Of a DNA stretch of 55,412 nucleotides, positions 40,989 to 48,377 are shown piece by piece. Source of the stretch: Candidatus Schekmanbacteria bacterium (GTDB lineage: Bacteria; CSSED10-310; JACPHN01). Positions within the stretch are counted from its first letter, which is position 1. Every line of letters starts with the position of its first letter. The stretch lies in assembly GCA_016188575.1 (NCBI GenBank), contig JACPHN010000046.1, forward strand, positions 1 through 55,412, in the 5' to 3' direction. The notes beneath the pieces were generated by a model that was given only the letters and a program-made list of their open reading frames with translations, was not told the origin of the DNA and searched no databases. Made by a program: the position numbers and the translations under genes.

Positions 40989-41810
40989 TCAGACTTCTAT
41001 CTCGACGCGGCAGTGGTCGCTCGGGCCCCACTGGTCTGGTTCGTTTCGCGCACACACGCGAGCTCGCTCTGCCAGGGCCGCCGAAGCAAACACGAAATCA
41101 AGCTGTCGCGTGGCAGTTGCTGGCGACTGGTGACTCGTGTGGTACGTGGGGACGTTCGCGCTCTCAGCCGGGAGCTCGTCGGGCCACGGGTCGGCACGGC
41201 GGCCGGCTGGAGCCTGCGGCCCAACGAAGGACAGCCCCAATGAGGTCATTCGTGCGAACACGGTCGCATACCGAGATGCCCAGTAGGGGCTGCCGTGTTC
41301 CCCATAGCCGTGGAGGATGTTGAGATCACCCGCCACGAGTATGCGGTGCCCCGTCTGCTGGCCGACAGGAGCCGAAAGGTCAGAAATGAGGCGATGTACC
41401 GACCCGTCGGCGTAGATCCAGCCGCTGCCGGTTGTGGCGTGCGGCTTCTCCCACGCGGCATACATCGAAGCAACGACCGAAGGATCACCCGCGCCGGCTG
41501 TCACGATCGTGGCAGCCAAAGTACCCGGTCGGCTTACTGCGAGGTCCCCGGGCTCGGCGTCCGGCAACGGTTTCGGCTCAAGCCACTGTGCTTCAACGCG
41601 ATTCGAGAGCTTGACAACCACCGTTCGCCATGGGCGGTTCAACCCAGCGCCAGCAGTTCGCCAGGGGGCAGGATCGACCTCCAGCCGCCGCGCAACGTCA
41701 GCCGGAGGCGCGGCGGCCTCCGAGAGCAACGCGATGTCGGCGTCGGCATCAAGGAGGTAGCGCCACGCCTCAGCTCGGTGCGCAATGTTCCAGGCGATCA
41801 TCTTCACCAT
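40989..41810 (-). CDS. Endonuclease/exonuclease/phosphatase-family protein, cassette-borne
   Basis: 273 residues. Fold markers: 'MVKMIAWNIAHRAEAWRYLL' (WNI, metal Asn), 'ADIALLSEAAAPP' (where Glu of the LxExK motif stands), 'GHRILVAGDLNILHGYGEHG' (GDLN, catalytic Asp/Asn), 'RQLDFVFASAALAE' and 'WGPSDHCRVEIEV' (SDH). All residues of a Mg-dependent phosphodiesterase site are plausible. Substrate, nucleic acid or phosphoester, is unknown. No signal peptide is visible. The ATG lies 10 bases after the attC box GTTAGAC, with no strong ribosome site, typical of cassette genes. The stop is followed by a possible half attC. It lies downstream of hicBA on the same strand. Confidence 0.82.
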   Translation of the reverse strand: MVKMIAWNIAHRAEAWRYLLDADADIALLSEAAAPPADVARRLEVDPAPWRTAGAGLNRPWRTVVVKLSNRVEAQWLEPKPLPDAEPGDLAVSRPGTLAATIVTAGAGDPSVVASMYAAWEKPHATTGSGWIYADGSVHRLISDLSAPVGQQTGHRILVAGDLNILHGYGEHGSPYWASRYATVFARMTSLGLSFVGPQAPAGRRADPWPDELPAESANVPTYHTSHQSPATATRQLDFVFASAALAERARVCARNEPDQWGPSDHCRVEIEV

Positions 41811-41820
41811 GGCCTGGGCC

Positions 41821-41878
41821 GTCTAACTTCGCGCATCAGGCGCGGGTGCAGCCTGGCGCCTGTATGCGTTTGTTGGCC
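41821..41878 (-). other. Integron attC recombination site
   Basis: On the minus strand a 58-base palindrome runs from GGCCAAC (R'') to GTTAGAC (R', perfect GTTRRRY). CGCAT-A-CAGGCGC pairs with GCGCCTG-ATGCG, leaving a single extrahelical A in the L'' arm. The bulge orientation agrees with the first attC (886-949). The hicA stop lies two bases before R'' and the next gene starts 10 bases after R'. Confidence 0.85.
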
Positions 41879-41880
41879 GG

Positions 41881-42068
41881 CTACGCAATCTCCGGAACGC
41901 CCAGACGGCGACAGATCTTCTGGGCGAGCCGGTTCGATATTTCTCCATGCCGTGGCACCGCTTCGACCGCGCCATTCGCGGGATTACACCACAATGAATG
42001 GGACGCGCCCTCGCGCTTCAGGTAGCACCCGGCTTCCGCAGGTGCCGAAGGAGTTGGCCGCGCTTCAC
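41881..42068 (-). pseudogene. hicA: HicA toxin with a frameshift
   Basis: Starting at a GTG that overlaps the hicB stop (GTGA), the first frame reads 'VKRGQLLRHLR', the normal HicA N-terminus. About base 42037 the frame must shift by one to give 'EAGCYLKREGASHSLWCNP' and 'AVEAVPRHGEISNRLAQKIC', ending 'RRLGVPEIA' at a TAG. The double-stranded-RNA-binding-like fold with catalytic His in 'GASHSLW' is otherwise complete. HicA cuts mRNA when free of HicB. As written the toxin cannot be made in one frame, so it is inactivated unless this is a sequencing error or a programmed shift. The stop is two bases before the attC R'' box. Confidence 0.75.
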
Positions 42069-42280
42069 TCGACAGTGACCGTCTCGCGCTCGGCCTCGGG
42101 TGGAAGCCCGCGGAGGGCATCATCGCGCCGATCGTCGAGAATGAGGCGGATCGCGTCGGCAAGACTGGCGCGCGCTTCTTCCTTTGTACGTCCCTGGCCA
42201 TTGGCCCCCGGGACTTCAGGGCAGTACGCGACAAACCAGACGCCGTCACGCTCGAAGACGGCCGTGAACTCGTTTCGCAT
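42065..42280 (-). CDS. hicB: HicB-family antitoxin
   Basis: 71 residues: 'MRNEFTAVFERDGVWFVAYC', 'PEVPGANGQGRTKEEARASL' and 'ADAIRLILDDRRDDALRGLP'. This is the short (UPF0150) HicB fold, which blocks HicA by direct binding. The usual C-terminal DNA-binding segment is missing, so it may not autoregulate. Gene order hicB then hicA with GTGA overlap is one of the known arrangements. It is the gene nearest the integrase relic, in the first-cassette position of an integron layout. No obvious ribosome site precedes the ATG. Confidence 0.82.
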   Translation of the reverse strand: MRNEFTAVFERDGVWFVAYCPEVPGANGQGRTKEEARASLADAIRLILDDRRDDALRGLPPEAERETVTVE

Positions 42281-42321
42281 CGCCCGGTCCGCTTTCGATT
42301 CTACCGCAGTTTCTCCAATCC

Positions 42322-42476
42322 GCCCAACGGGGCGCCGGGTCAGCGGCAGCGCTCGGAGGTAGTTTACTACCGCAGGGCGCTGTCCGTTGCACCCGGTTGT
42401 TCCGCTGCGCGAGTCAGCGCGGCGGAACAACCGGGCTTTGCGCGGCGCCCCGTTCCTCCGACGCGCAGCGTCGGAG
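42322..42476. other. Nested palindrome cluster, candidate attI/attC region
   Basis: Within 155 bases: AACGGGGCGCCG (42326-42337) pairs with CGGCGCCCCGTT (42442-42453). Inside lie GGCAGCGC/GCGCTGTCC (42345-42352 and 42377-42385, one bulged base), GGTAG-TTTA-CTACC (42358-42371), and CCCGGTTGTTCCGC/GCGGAACAACCGGG (42392-42405 and 42421-42434). CCTCCGACGC-GCA-GCGTCGGAGG follows at 42454-42476. On the minus strand 42392-42322 could be an attC with R'' GTGCAAC and R' GTTGGGC (perfect GTTRRRY), its bulge on the expected side. The cluster lies between the divergent integrase relic and hicB. Confidence 0.55.
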
Positions 42477-42669
42477 GAGCTCCTTATTCTACCCACATCC
42501 CCATTGCTGGAGGGTAGCCCAAGAACCGGGAGGATCGTAGCATCGGCGGTCGGTGCCGTCAAGTGTCTGATGCGCGCGCCGCGAGCAGGTGACAGACAGC
42601 GACCCAGCGACTACCATAGCCTGGGTATCGACCTGGTTATGGCGATCCGGATAATGCGGGAGGGCAGTT

Positions 42670-43275
42670 ATGACTGAAGCGGGCGACCCCTTGCCGGCCG
42701 TTCCGGATGGACACGCCAGCATCTTCGCGAGCGGCAACTGGCTCCGCCCAAGCAGCAGTCATTCCTGGTGCGTTGGGTACGCGAGCTCCTGGGTTTCGCG
42801 CGGGAGCACCGCGGATACACCTTCGAGCAGACGCTGGATGCCTCCCTGGCCGCACTGGGCGATCGGGCCGGCACGGAGCCCTGGCAGATCCGCCAGGCCG
42901 CGGACGCGGTTTGCACCTACCGCTATCAATACCGTGCGGCGGGGGAGCCCGCGCAGCCCAGCGCTCCCAGGTTGACTGACGGAGCTGCACTGGCCGACGA
43001 CCAAAGCCTGCTCCGGCGCCTGCGCGAAGTGATCCGGCTGCGGCACTATGCGTGGGCCACCGAGAAGCATGTCGGGATTGGTCGCGCCGTTTCTTGGAGG
43101 ATCGCCAGCAGACCGGCCTGAGCGGCCGGCCGACCACAGCCGACGTCAAGGCCTTTCTCACCCGCCTGGCGATGGTGCAGCGGGTAAGTGCTTCGACCCA
43201 GAACCAGGCGTTCAGCGCCTTGCTGCTCCTCTTCCGCGAGGTGCTGCGGACGGACTTGGCGGAGCAGGTTTCCCG
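42670..43275 (+). pseudogene. Integron-type integrase (IntI-like), N-terminal relic
   Basis: An ATG with GGGAGGG upstream opens 'MTEAGDPLPAVPDG'. One frame over it continues 'WTRQHLRERQLAPPKQQSFL' and 'VRWVRELLGFAREHRG', 'EPWQIRQAADAVCTYRYQYR', then 'LLRRLREVIRLRHYAWATEK'. After a second shift near 43070 it reads 'DWSRRFLED', 'TADVKAFLTRLAM' and 'SASTQNQAFSALLLLFREVL'. The last parts match the SAM-like core-binding domain of IntI/XerC-type tyrosine recombinases, and 'STQNQALSALLFLYREVL' is almost the family consensus. The catalytic domain with Arg-His-Arg-Tyr is absent: the relic runs into the promoter of the next gene. It is divergent from the attC-bearing cassettes, as intI is in integrons. 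Confidence 0.78.
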
Positions 43276-43280
43276 CTCAA

Positions 43281-43309
43281 TTGACAGCAGCCGAGCCCGT
43301 AACTATGCT
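43281..43309 (+). promoter_or_regulatory. Promoter of the propeller-kinase gene, near-leaderless
   Basis: TTGACA (43281-43286), a 17-base spacer and TATGCT (43304-43309). The ATG at 43316 starts six bases after the -10, where transcription itself should begin, and no ribosome site is seen. It lies inside the end of the integrase relic. Confidence 0.6.
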
Positions 43310-43315
43310 GCCGCA

Positions 43316-46300
43316 ATGCTTCAGCGTAGGATCGCTTCCCTCCTGCTCCCGGCGATGGTGTCGCTCGTCCTCGCCGGGCAACCGTCCGTGGCGCCGGTAT
43401 GCGCCGATGGGAAGCCAGCACAGTCCGAAGATCTGGCGCCCCTCGCGCGACTCCAGAGTTGGGCCCCGACCGTGTCCGAGCGCCTCACCCGAGCCGTGCG
43501 CGAGGCCGAGGGCGCCGACCTACAGGCCAGAGCCGCTCACCTCCAGCAAGTCCTCGAATCCACGACACTCTCGGCGGGCGAACGCGCCGCCGGGTTGTGG
43601 ACGCTGGCGCGATGGCATCGGCGACTGGGCGAGCTGGAAGCGGCGGTGCTGGCCTACAGGGCCGCCTTTGCCGCGATTTCCGCGGCCTCGGGGAGCCGGG
43701 AGGTGCCGGCGCGCAATGATTTCGCTCTGGCACTGCTGACCGAGACTATCGGCGTCCTTCATAGCGAGCTCGGCCGTGTCGACGACAGCATCACGCTCAT
43801 CCCGGAGGCCATGTTGCTGGCCCCGCGGAGCGGCTCGGAGACGTGGCAGGAGCGTCTGCGAGCGTGGCTGCATCAGTCTCACGAGCTCTTCGCGAGAGAA
43901 CGCGTCACCAGGCTCCGCGAACGCTTCCGCTTCTCGACCTTCACAACGACCGACGGATTGTGCGATCCCAACATCATGCGGCTCATGCTTGACCGCGCGG
44001 CGGGATTGTGGATCGGCAGCAGTCAGGGTCTGTGTCGCTTTGACGGCGTGGCGTTCACGCCAGTGCCGGTGGGCGCACAAGGGGACAGGGCGACGGTGTG
44101 GGCGCTCGCGGAAGACGCGTCGGGGAGAATCTGGGTAGGGCTGAGCTCGGGACTGCGCGTCGTCGACCGCGGGCGCGTCGTCCGAGCTCCCGGCACCGAG
44201 GCGCTCGCGAGCGCCGCAGTCCGCGCCCTGGCCGTTGCCCCTGACGGCGCGGTGTGGATCGGGAGCAAGGGCGGCATTGTCCAGGTGTACCGAGACGGGA
44301 ATCTGCAAACGCTGGCGGCTGCAGGACACGGGGAGATCGAGGCAATCCACGCCCAGGCCGACGGCGTCGTCTGGCTCGTGGCGGCGGAGGGACTCGGGCG
44401 CTGGAGTGCCGATTCCCCGCTCGAGTGGTGGTCTCCTCCTGCCTGTCCGGCGCTGCCAGGCGCGACGGCAACAGACAACAAGCTTGCGGCGGCCACGAGC
44501 GGGCCGGAAGAATCCGGCGAGCTGTGGCTGGGCACGAGCTGCGGGGTGTGGCGATTCCGCGCCGGGGCGTGGACAAGGCCGCTGTGGGCCGAGCAGCTAC
44601 CGGAAGGAGCGTCCCTCAGCGCGCTGACAGTCGATCGCGCCGGGAACCTGTGGATCGGCTACGAGGCTGCGGGGCTCTTCATGGTCGAGGGAACGCGAGT
44701 GACGCCGCTTGGCGAGGCCGAGGGCCTCGGCCGTAACAACGTGCAGTCCGTGGTCGACGATGGCCGGGGGCGCCTCTGGATCGGCACGTTCGGCGGGGGG
44801 CTGAGCCGCTATGAGCCGTCACGCGCCCGCATTTTCCGCCGCACCAGCGGGCTACCGCACGACGTCACCTATGCGGTTCGCCTCGATCGCTCGGGGCAGT
44901 TGTGGGTGGGCACATGGGGCGGCGGAGTAGCGCGCTTCGACGGCCGCGCCTTTCGCTACTATGGTCAGGAGCAGGGTCTGGCCGATAACCTCGTCTGCCG
45001 CATTCTCGAGGACCACCTCGGAAACATCTGGTTTGGGACATTCGCCGGGGGCGCCAGCCGCTTTGACGGCCGCCGCTGGGAGCATATTGACAGCAAGCGC
45101 GGGATCACGGACAACTTCGTGGCGGCGATTCATGAGGACAGGTCCGGCCGTTTCTGGTTCGGCACGTGGCGGGGGGGAGTTTGCCGCCTTGACGAGCCCG
45201 CGGGCAAGGTGGCCTGCTTTCAGCAGGAAGCGGGGCTCCTGGCCGAGCAAGTCCTGGGGATTGCCGAAGCAGAGGATCGCCGCCTGTTCTTCGCCACCGA
45301 TCACGGGATCTTCACCCTGGAGCCGACACCCGGCGCGCGCTTCACCCGACTTGGTCACGATGACGGGGTGCCGGCGGAGAGTTTCCTCGGGCTTCTTGTG
45401 GACACCGGGGGCGCGGGCGGTCAAGCCGACGACGTGTGGATGGGGAGCACGAGCAATCGCCTGTATCGCTATCGGCGCACGGCCAGGTCGGGCGAGCGCC
45501 TGGCAAGCTGGGGAAAGTCGGAGGGGATGCGTGCGCACGAGATCACTGAGATCCAGAGAGGCCCGCGCGATCTGCTTTGGGTAGCATCAGACGCGGGCGT
45601 CGGGATTTTCGATGGCGAAACGTGGTCCTGGTTGGACGAGGAAGATGGCCTCGCTCACCGGCAGACGTGGTCGCTAGCCTTCGCGCGGGCGCGGGAGCAG
45701 GCGCGGCCGGCGGCCGACGTCGCCTGGATCGCGACGTCCGGGGGACTCACCCGCATCGAGCTGCCACCGGACACCCCAAAGACCCGCATCGCTCTGGCGC
45801 CAGCGGGGGAGGAAAGCCTCACGCCGGTGACGATCAGCGATGCGGAGATCACGCTCGCGGTCGAGGCCCGCACTCCGTGGGTTCATCCCAGGCGGGACAG
45901 CTTCTGGTTTTCCGCGCGCGTCGACAGCGGTCCGTGGGGCGCGTGGCAGGCAGAGCCGAATCTGGCGCTGCCACTGCTCGCGCGCGGGCTCCACACTGTC
46001 GAGGTCCGCGCGAAGAACCGATACCTGGCGGTGGACGCCTCACCGGCGCGCATCGTGGTGGACGTCCAGCCCGCCAGGCCATACTGGCCGTGGCTCGCTG
46101 TCGTCGCGGTCGCACTGGCACTCGCGCGGCAGTATCGAGAAACGCTTCGCTTCGCGCTCGAACGGGCGCTGGTGGCGGTCCTGCGGGGGCGCCGGTTCGC
46201 GCCGGTCCCGGAGGGGCGGTTCTGGACCCGAGCGCTTCCGGCCGGTGATGCGCCGATCCTGATTCGTGGCGACGTCACCGAGACGCTGCACCGCGAGCTC

Positions 46301-48304
46301 GCGCGGTCGGCGACGGAAGGCGCGAGCCTGCTGCTGTACGGAGAGCTCGGGTGCGGCAAGAGCACGCTCCTGCGACTGCTTGCCGCGGGCCGGCTACACC
46401 CACCCGGGATGATGGTGCAACCACTGTGTGTCGACCTGTCCGCAGATCCTACAGCGGCCGCGATCCTGCAGGAGGTCCTGGAGCGCCTTTCTGGGGCTCT
46501 GGAGGAGGCGCCTCCGGAGCCCGGCGCCGCGGCCACTGCGGACGCCGAAAGCTCGTCGGCGGACTCGAGCGCGCTCCAGAGGCTCTTCATGGCCCGCTTC
46601 CAGGAGCTGCGCGGACGGCTGCCGGCCCCCGGCGGGTCGCGCGCGGTGATTCTGCTCGATGCCGCCGAGCGGTCGACGGCACTGATGGGGCCATTGCCCG
46701 GCAAGCGGTCGATCGGCGACATCGCGCCTTTCGTGGCCTGCCTGCGCGCGCTGCTCGCGGCCGGAGTGTCGCTCGTCTTCGCGTTCGACCGGCACCGGGA
46801 TGCGCTGCGGGCGGACTTCGCGGAGCTCTATTCGATCTCGACGCCGGTGCGGGTCGGATTCGTCGCGGAGCCTGAGGCTACAGACTTCTTGCTGCGCGCA
46901 ACCCATCGACATCTGGTCTGGGAAGCGAAGGCGATGCGCCTGGCCGTACAGTTGAGCGGCGGTCATGCCGGACTGCTGCAGGAGCTCGGCCAGCGAATCG
47001 CGCGCGCTCACAATCGCCTGGCGACCCCGCTGGTCCGCTATCGACAGCTCCAGAGCATCGCGGACGACCTCGCAGAAGCGCCGCCACCCCGCCTCGAGGA
47101 GCTCGGCGCCAGCCTGGCGAACCGCGAACGCGTGCTCGTGTCGCTCATCGCCGCGGCCTTGCGGCGCGCGTCGCCTGCGGCGGCCTGGGAGCCGACCGCG
47201 GCGATCCCGCTGCGAGACGTCCAGGCGGAAGCGGAAAAACACCATGTGCCGTTGCTCTATGAGGAGATCCGCAAGGTCACCCTGAGCCTGACGCAGCGAG
47301 GCTTGCTGTTCGCCGGCGCTGGCGGAGAGTCCGTCGGCGTCCGCGTCGGGCTCCTGCTCAAGTGGATGCAAACCGCCTGTCCGCCGGAACGGACGATCCA
47401 CGAGCAAAACCGCTACATCGGCAAGTACGAGCTCATGGGAGTACTTGGCAAGGGGGGAATGGGCACCGTGTATCGGGCTCGGGACCTGACGACGCTGAGC
47501 GAGGTCGCGCTCAAGGTCATGCCGCCGGAGTTCGGGGACGACCCCACCCGGCGGGCGCGCTTTATCCGCGAGGGGCGGATCGGCGTCAACCTCAGCCATC
47601 GCAACATCGTCGGCATCCGCGAGCGGGGCGAGCACGACGGGACCTACTACCTGGCCATGGAGCTCCTCGACGGGGTGACGCTGGAGGCCCTCGCGGGGTG
47701 GTATGCGCGCGAACGCAGGCGGCCCGGCACGGAGTTGCTCGCCATCGTCGGCTGCGAAGTCGCGCGCGCGTTGGCGGCCATCCACGGCCGGGGGGTCATC
47801 CATCGCGACGTGAAAGGCGAGAACGTCATGGTGACGAGTCTCGGCGAGGTGAAGCTGATGGACTTCGGGCTGGCGATCGCCAGCGACCTGGGCAAGGTTA
47901 CGACCTCAGGGGTGGCCGTGGGGACGATCGCCACGATGTCGCCGGAGCAGGCGCGAGGGGAAGAGGTTGACGGCCGCAGCGACCTGTACTCGCTGGGCGT
48001 CGTGCTGTTTCAGCTCGCAACCGGGCAACACCCGCTCGGGGATGAATCCGGCATGAAGCTGCTGCTCGCCGTGCTGCGGGCACCGGCCCGGCCGCTCGGG
48101 GAGCTGCGGGAGGATCTTCCCCAGGCGTTCACCGCGGTGATCGACCGGATGCTTTCGAAGGACAGGGAGCAGCGCCCGGCGTCGGCTGCGGCGGTGCTCC
48201 AGGAGCTCACGGCGTTTTCCCCGCAGTCGCCCGAGGGTCCGCGCCGGGAGCTTGTGGAGGCGACAGCGGCAATTGTCGCTCTGTCCGCCCGGCAGGACGG
48301 CTAG
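43316..48304 (+). CDS. Receptor kinase: periplasmic propeller, Y_Y_Y, membrane span, P-loop ATPase, Ser/Thr kinase
   Basis: 1662 residues. A signal peptide ('ASLLLPAMVSLVLAGQPSVA', about 6-25) and a helical, TPR-like region (to about 215) precede some ten two-component-regulator propeller repeats (about 220-790), such as 'LWIGTFGGGLSRYEPSRARI', 'LWVGTWGGGVARFDGRAFRY' and 'IWFGTFAGGASRFDGRRW'. A Y_Y_Y-like Ig domain (about 826-918, 'FWFSARVDSGPWGAWQAEP') and one span 'YWPWLAVVAVALALA' (about 921-937) follow. In the cytoplasm an ATPase has Walker A 'GELGCGKSTLLRLLAA' (about 1009) and B 'AVILLDAAERS'. The C-terminal kinase (about 1370-1640) has 'LGKGGMGTVYRA', 'VALKVM', 'VIHRDVKGENVM', 'MDFGLAI' and 'TMSPEQARG'. 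Propeller/Y_Y_Y sensors usually drive histidine kinases, so this Ser/Thr output is unusual. A longer frame upstream belongs to the integrase relic. Confidence 0.88.
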   Translation: MLQRRIASLLLPAMVSLVLAGQPSVAPVCADGKPAQSEDLAPLARLQSWAPTVSERLTRAVREAEGADLQARAAHLQQVLESTTLSAGERAAGLWTLARWHRRLGELEAAVLAYRAAFAAISAASGSREVPARNDFALALLTETIGVLHSELGRVDDSITLIPEAMLLAPRSGSETWQERLRAWLHQSHELFARERVTRLRERFRFSTFTTTDGLCDPNIMRLMLDRAAGLWIGSSQGLCRFDGVAFTPVPVGAQGDRATVWALAEDASGRIWVGLSSGLRVVDRGRVVRAPGTEALASAAVRALAVAPDGAVWIGSKGGIVQVYRDGNLQTLAAAGHGEIEAIHAQADGVVWLVAAEGLGRWSADSPLEWWSPPACPALPGATATDNKLAAATSGPEESGELWLGTSCGVWRFRAGAWTRPLWAEQLPEGASLSALTVDRAGNLWIGYEAAGLFMVEGTRVTPLGEAEGLGRNNVQSVVDDGRGRLWIGTFGGGLSRYEPSRARIFRRTSGLPHDVTYAVRLDRSGQLWVGTWGGGVARFDGRAFRYYGQEQGLADNLVCRILEDHLGNIWFGTFAGGASRFDGRRWEHIDSKRGITDNFVAAIHEDRSGRFWFGTWRGGVCRLDEPAGKVACFQQEAGLLAEQVLGIAEAEDRRLFFATDHGIFTLEPTPGARFTRLGHDDGVPAESFLGLLVDTGGAGGQADDVWMGSTSNRLYRYRRTARSGERLASWGKSEGMRAHEITEIQRGPRDLLWVASDAGVGIFDGETWSWLDEEDGLAHRQTWSLAFARAREQARPAADVAWIATSGGLTRIELPPDTPKTRIALAPAGEESLTPVTISDAEITLAVEARTPWVHPRRDSFWFSARVDSGPWGAWQAEPNLALPLLARGLHTVEVRAKNRYLAVDASPARIVVDVQPARPYWPWLAVVAVALALARQYRETLRFALERALVAVLRGRRFAPVPEGRFWTRALPAGDAPILIRGDVTETLHRELARSATEGASLLLYGELGCGKSTLLRLLAAGRLHPPGMMVQPLCVDLSADPTAAAILQEVLERLSGALEEAPPEPGAAATADAESSSADSSALQRLFMARFQELRGRLPAPGGSRAVILLDAAERSTALMGPLPGKRSIGDIAPFVACLRALLAAGVSLVFAFDRHRDALRADFAELYSISTPVRVGFVAEPEATDFLLRATHRHLVWEAKAMRLAVQLSGGHAGLLQELGQRIARAHNRLATPLVRYRQLQSIADDLAEAPPPRLEELGASLANRERVLVSLIAAALRRASPAAAWEPTAAIPLRDVQAEAEKHHVPLLYEEIRKVTLSLTQRGLLFAGAGGESVGVRVGLLLKWMQTACPPERTIHEQNRYIGKYELMGVLGKGGMGTVYRARDLTTLSEVALKVMPPEFGDDPTRRARFIREGRIGVNLSHRNIVGIRERGEHDGTYYLAMELLDGVTLEALAGWYARERRRPGTELLAIVGCEVARALAAIHGRGVIHRDVKGENVMVTSLGEVKLMDFGLAIASDLGKVTTSGVAVGTIATMSPEQARGEEVDGRSDLYSLGVVLFQLATGQHPLGDESGMKLLLAVLRAPARPLGELREDLPQAFTAVIDRMLSKDREQRPASAAAVLQELTAFSPQSPEGPRRELVEATAAIVALSARQDG

Positions 48305-48377
48305 ACACGCAAGCGCGCATGGCGGTTTCGAGGGAGGGAGGAGGGGCACGGAAAGTAGTGATCGACGGGGACAAGAC

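Noticed and set aside
43052-43315. Reading the receptor kinase as an integrase-kinase fusion, because the frame is continuous
   Set aside because: A signal peptide begins at 43316, a promoter lies just before it, and the integrase part is only one of three frames of a broken gene; the open join is accidental.
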